Assembly: GCA_965658615.1 (NCBI GenBank)
Contig: CBFHSX010000068.1
Span: 1-6,104 of the forward strand
Length of the DNA: 6,104 nucleotides
Direction of reading: 5' to 3'
Source: UBA8337 sp965658615
GTDB lineage: Bacteria; Pseudomonadota; Alphaproteobacteria; RS24
In this document: positions 5,200-6,104 of the stretch, piece by piece
Layout of the letters: the number at the start of each line of letters is the position of its first letter
How positions within the stretch are numbered: the first letter of the stretch is position 1
Position numbers and translations under genes: made by a program
The notes under the pieces: generated by a model
What the model saw: the letters and a program-made list of their open reading frames with translations, nothing else
What the model was told of the DNA's origin: nothing
Databases searched by the model: none

Positions 5200-6102
5200 T
5201 TGGCCAGCCTACGTTCATCAATTTATAAACATTTACTGCGCCGCGCCATGCGCAGCGGCTTGTTGCCGCTTGATGAAAAAGGGTTGGAAATGGCCCGCAG
5301 CGGTGCGGCACGCGGCAGCATGTTAAACGCCATTATGGGCAAAGCCGATGCCGGCGCACGTGTCAAAATCGGTGCGATGGATGCCGAATGGGTCGGCCAT
5401 CGTGGCGCCGATACGACCCTGCTTTATTTGCACGGCGGCGGGTACATTCTGGGCAGCATTGATACGCACCGGTCTATGGTGAAGCGCCTTTGCGAATTTG
5501 CCGGGTTTCGGGCGCTGATTATCGATTACCGTCTGGCCCCCGAAGACCCTTTCCCGGCCGCCATTGAAGACGCCGAAGCGGCGTATGATTATCTGGTTGC
5601 GCAGGGCGTTGCGCCGCAGCATATGTTGCTGGCAGGCGATAGCGCCGGCGGCGGGCTGAGCCTTGCTTTGATGCAGAAATTGCGCGACCACGACAAAGCC
5701 CAGCCAAAAGCCGTGGCGCTGATGTCGCCTTGGACCGACCACACCATGTCGGGCAACTCCATCGAAACCCATTATGAGCGCGACCCGATGATCGATGCGA
5801 AAACCATGCATATTGCAATCGATTGGTACGGCCCCAATCAGGACAAGAAAAACCCGCTTATCTCGCCGCTTTTCGCCGATTTGACCGGCTTCCCGCCCAT
5901 GCTTGTGCAAGTCGGCTCGGAGGAAGTGCTGCTCGATGACAGCACCAGGCTGGTTGATAATGCCAAGCGCGATAAGGTCGAGGTGGAGTTGCAAATTTGG
6001 CCCGATATGCCGCATGTGCATCAGATCGCGCATGCCTTTGTGCCCGAATCTAAAGCCGCTTTGCGCGATATGGCCGGGTTTTTTAAGCGGCAAATCGCCT
6101 AG
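5200..6102 (+). CDS. Alpha/beta hydrolase fold-3 esterase, hormone-sensitive-lipase family
   Basis: A 300-residue serine esterase/lipase of bacterial family IV (HSL group). Numbering from TTG 5200, the oxyanion motif HGGGY is at 78-82, the tyrosine-containing DYRLAPEDPFPAA segment at 109-121, and the nucleophile elbow GDSAGGG at 146-152 with Ser148. The acid lies in the run GSEEVLLDD at 239-247, where a Glu (242) or one of the Asps could serve, and the likely catalytic His is H272 in the MPHVHQ segment. Residues 1-45 form the helical cap typical of the family. There is no signal peptide, so it is probably cytoplasmic. Relatives hydrolyse short- to medium-chain esters and some lactones; the physiological substrate is unknown. 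The gene begins after the Hsp20 terminator and seems independently transcribed. The start codon is TTG with a strong ribosome site. Only two bases remain after the stop, so its downstream neighbour is not visible. Confidence 0.9.
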   Translation: MASLRSSIYKHLLRRAMRSGLLPLDEKGLEMARSGAARGSMLNAIMGKADAGARVKIGAMDAEWVGHRGADTTLLYLHGGGYILGSIDTHRSMVKRLCEFAGFRALIIDYRLAPEDPFPAAIEDAEAAYDYLVAQGVAPQHMLLAGDSAGGGLSLALMQKLRDHDKAQPKAVALMSPWTDHTMSGNSIETHYERDPMIDAKTMHIAIDWYGPNQDKKNPLISPLFADLTGFPPMLVQVGSEEVLLDDSTRLVDNAKRDKVEVELQIWPDMPHVHQIAHAFVPESKAALRDMAGFFKRQIA

Positions 6103-6104
6103 GC

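Noticed and set aside
5323..6093. 256-codon open frame on the minus strand opposite the esterase gene
   Set aside because: The plus strand encodes a clear HGGGY/GDSAGGG esterase; the antisense product has no family signature and arises from codon bias in GC-rich DNA.

Overview
The window reads as ordinary chromosomal DNA of an alphaproteobacterium. The grounds are the moderately high GC by eye, family-level resemblance of the proteins to alphaproteobacterial versions, the neighbouring pair N-formylglutamate amidohydrolase and HisN-type histidinol-phosphatase followed by a PldB-like hydrolase (an order I recall from rhizobial genomes), and a small heat-shock gene under a ROSE-type RNA thermometer. 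No insertion sequence, phage gene, CRISPR array or other sign of recent transfer is visible.

Layout. Positions 1-62 hold nothing I can recognise. A tRNA-Val (anticodon GAC, CCA encoded) lies on the minus strand at 63-137, with a small perfect hairpin in its 5' leader and a plausible promoter. On the plus strand, a two-gene unit follows: an N-formylglutamate amidohydrolase family protein (285-1184) and histidinol-phosphatase HisN (1190-1984), 5 bp apart. A PldB/monoglyceride-lipase-like alpha/beta hydrolase (2964 to 1981, minus strand) converges on hisN so tightly that the two stop codons share bases. Divergent from it is a neurotransmitter:sodium symporter (3078-4418), an 11-helix LeuT/MhsT-type amino-acid transporter.

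The regulatory centrepiece is 4483-4611: a good match to a sigma-32 (RpoH) promoter, followed by a leader of about 95 nt with three possible hairpins. The last hairpin sequesters the Shine-Dalgarno of an Hsp20 gene (4609-5058) through a CUUGCUU/AAGGAG pairing with one bulged G, the signature of ROSE thermometers. A strong Rho-independent terminator (5081-5149) closes this single-gene heat-shock unit. The last gene (5200-6102) is a hormone-sensitive-lipase-family esterase that probably starts at TTG.

Together the genes cover amino-acid metabolism (glutamate release, histidine synthesis, amino-acid uptake), two serine hydrolases of unknown substrate, and protein quality control under heat control at two levels. 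I see no undescribed multi-gene system; the most informative feature is the heat-regulated leader and its possible alternative fold.
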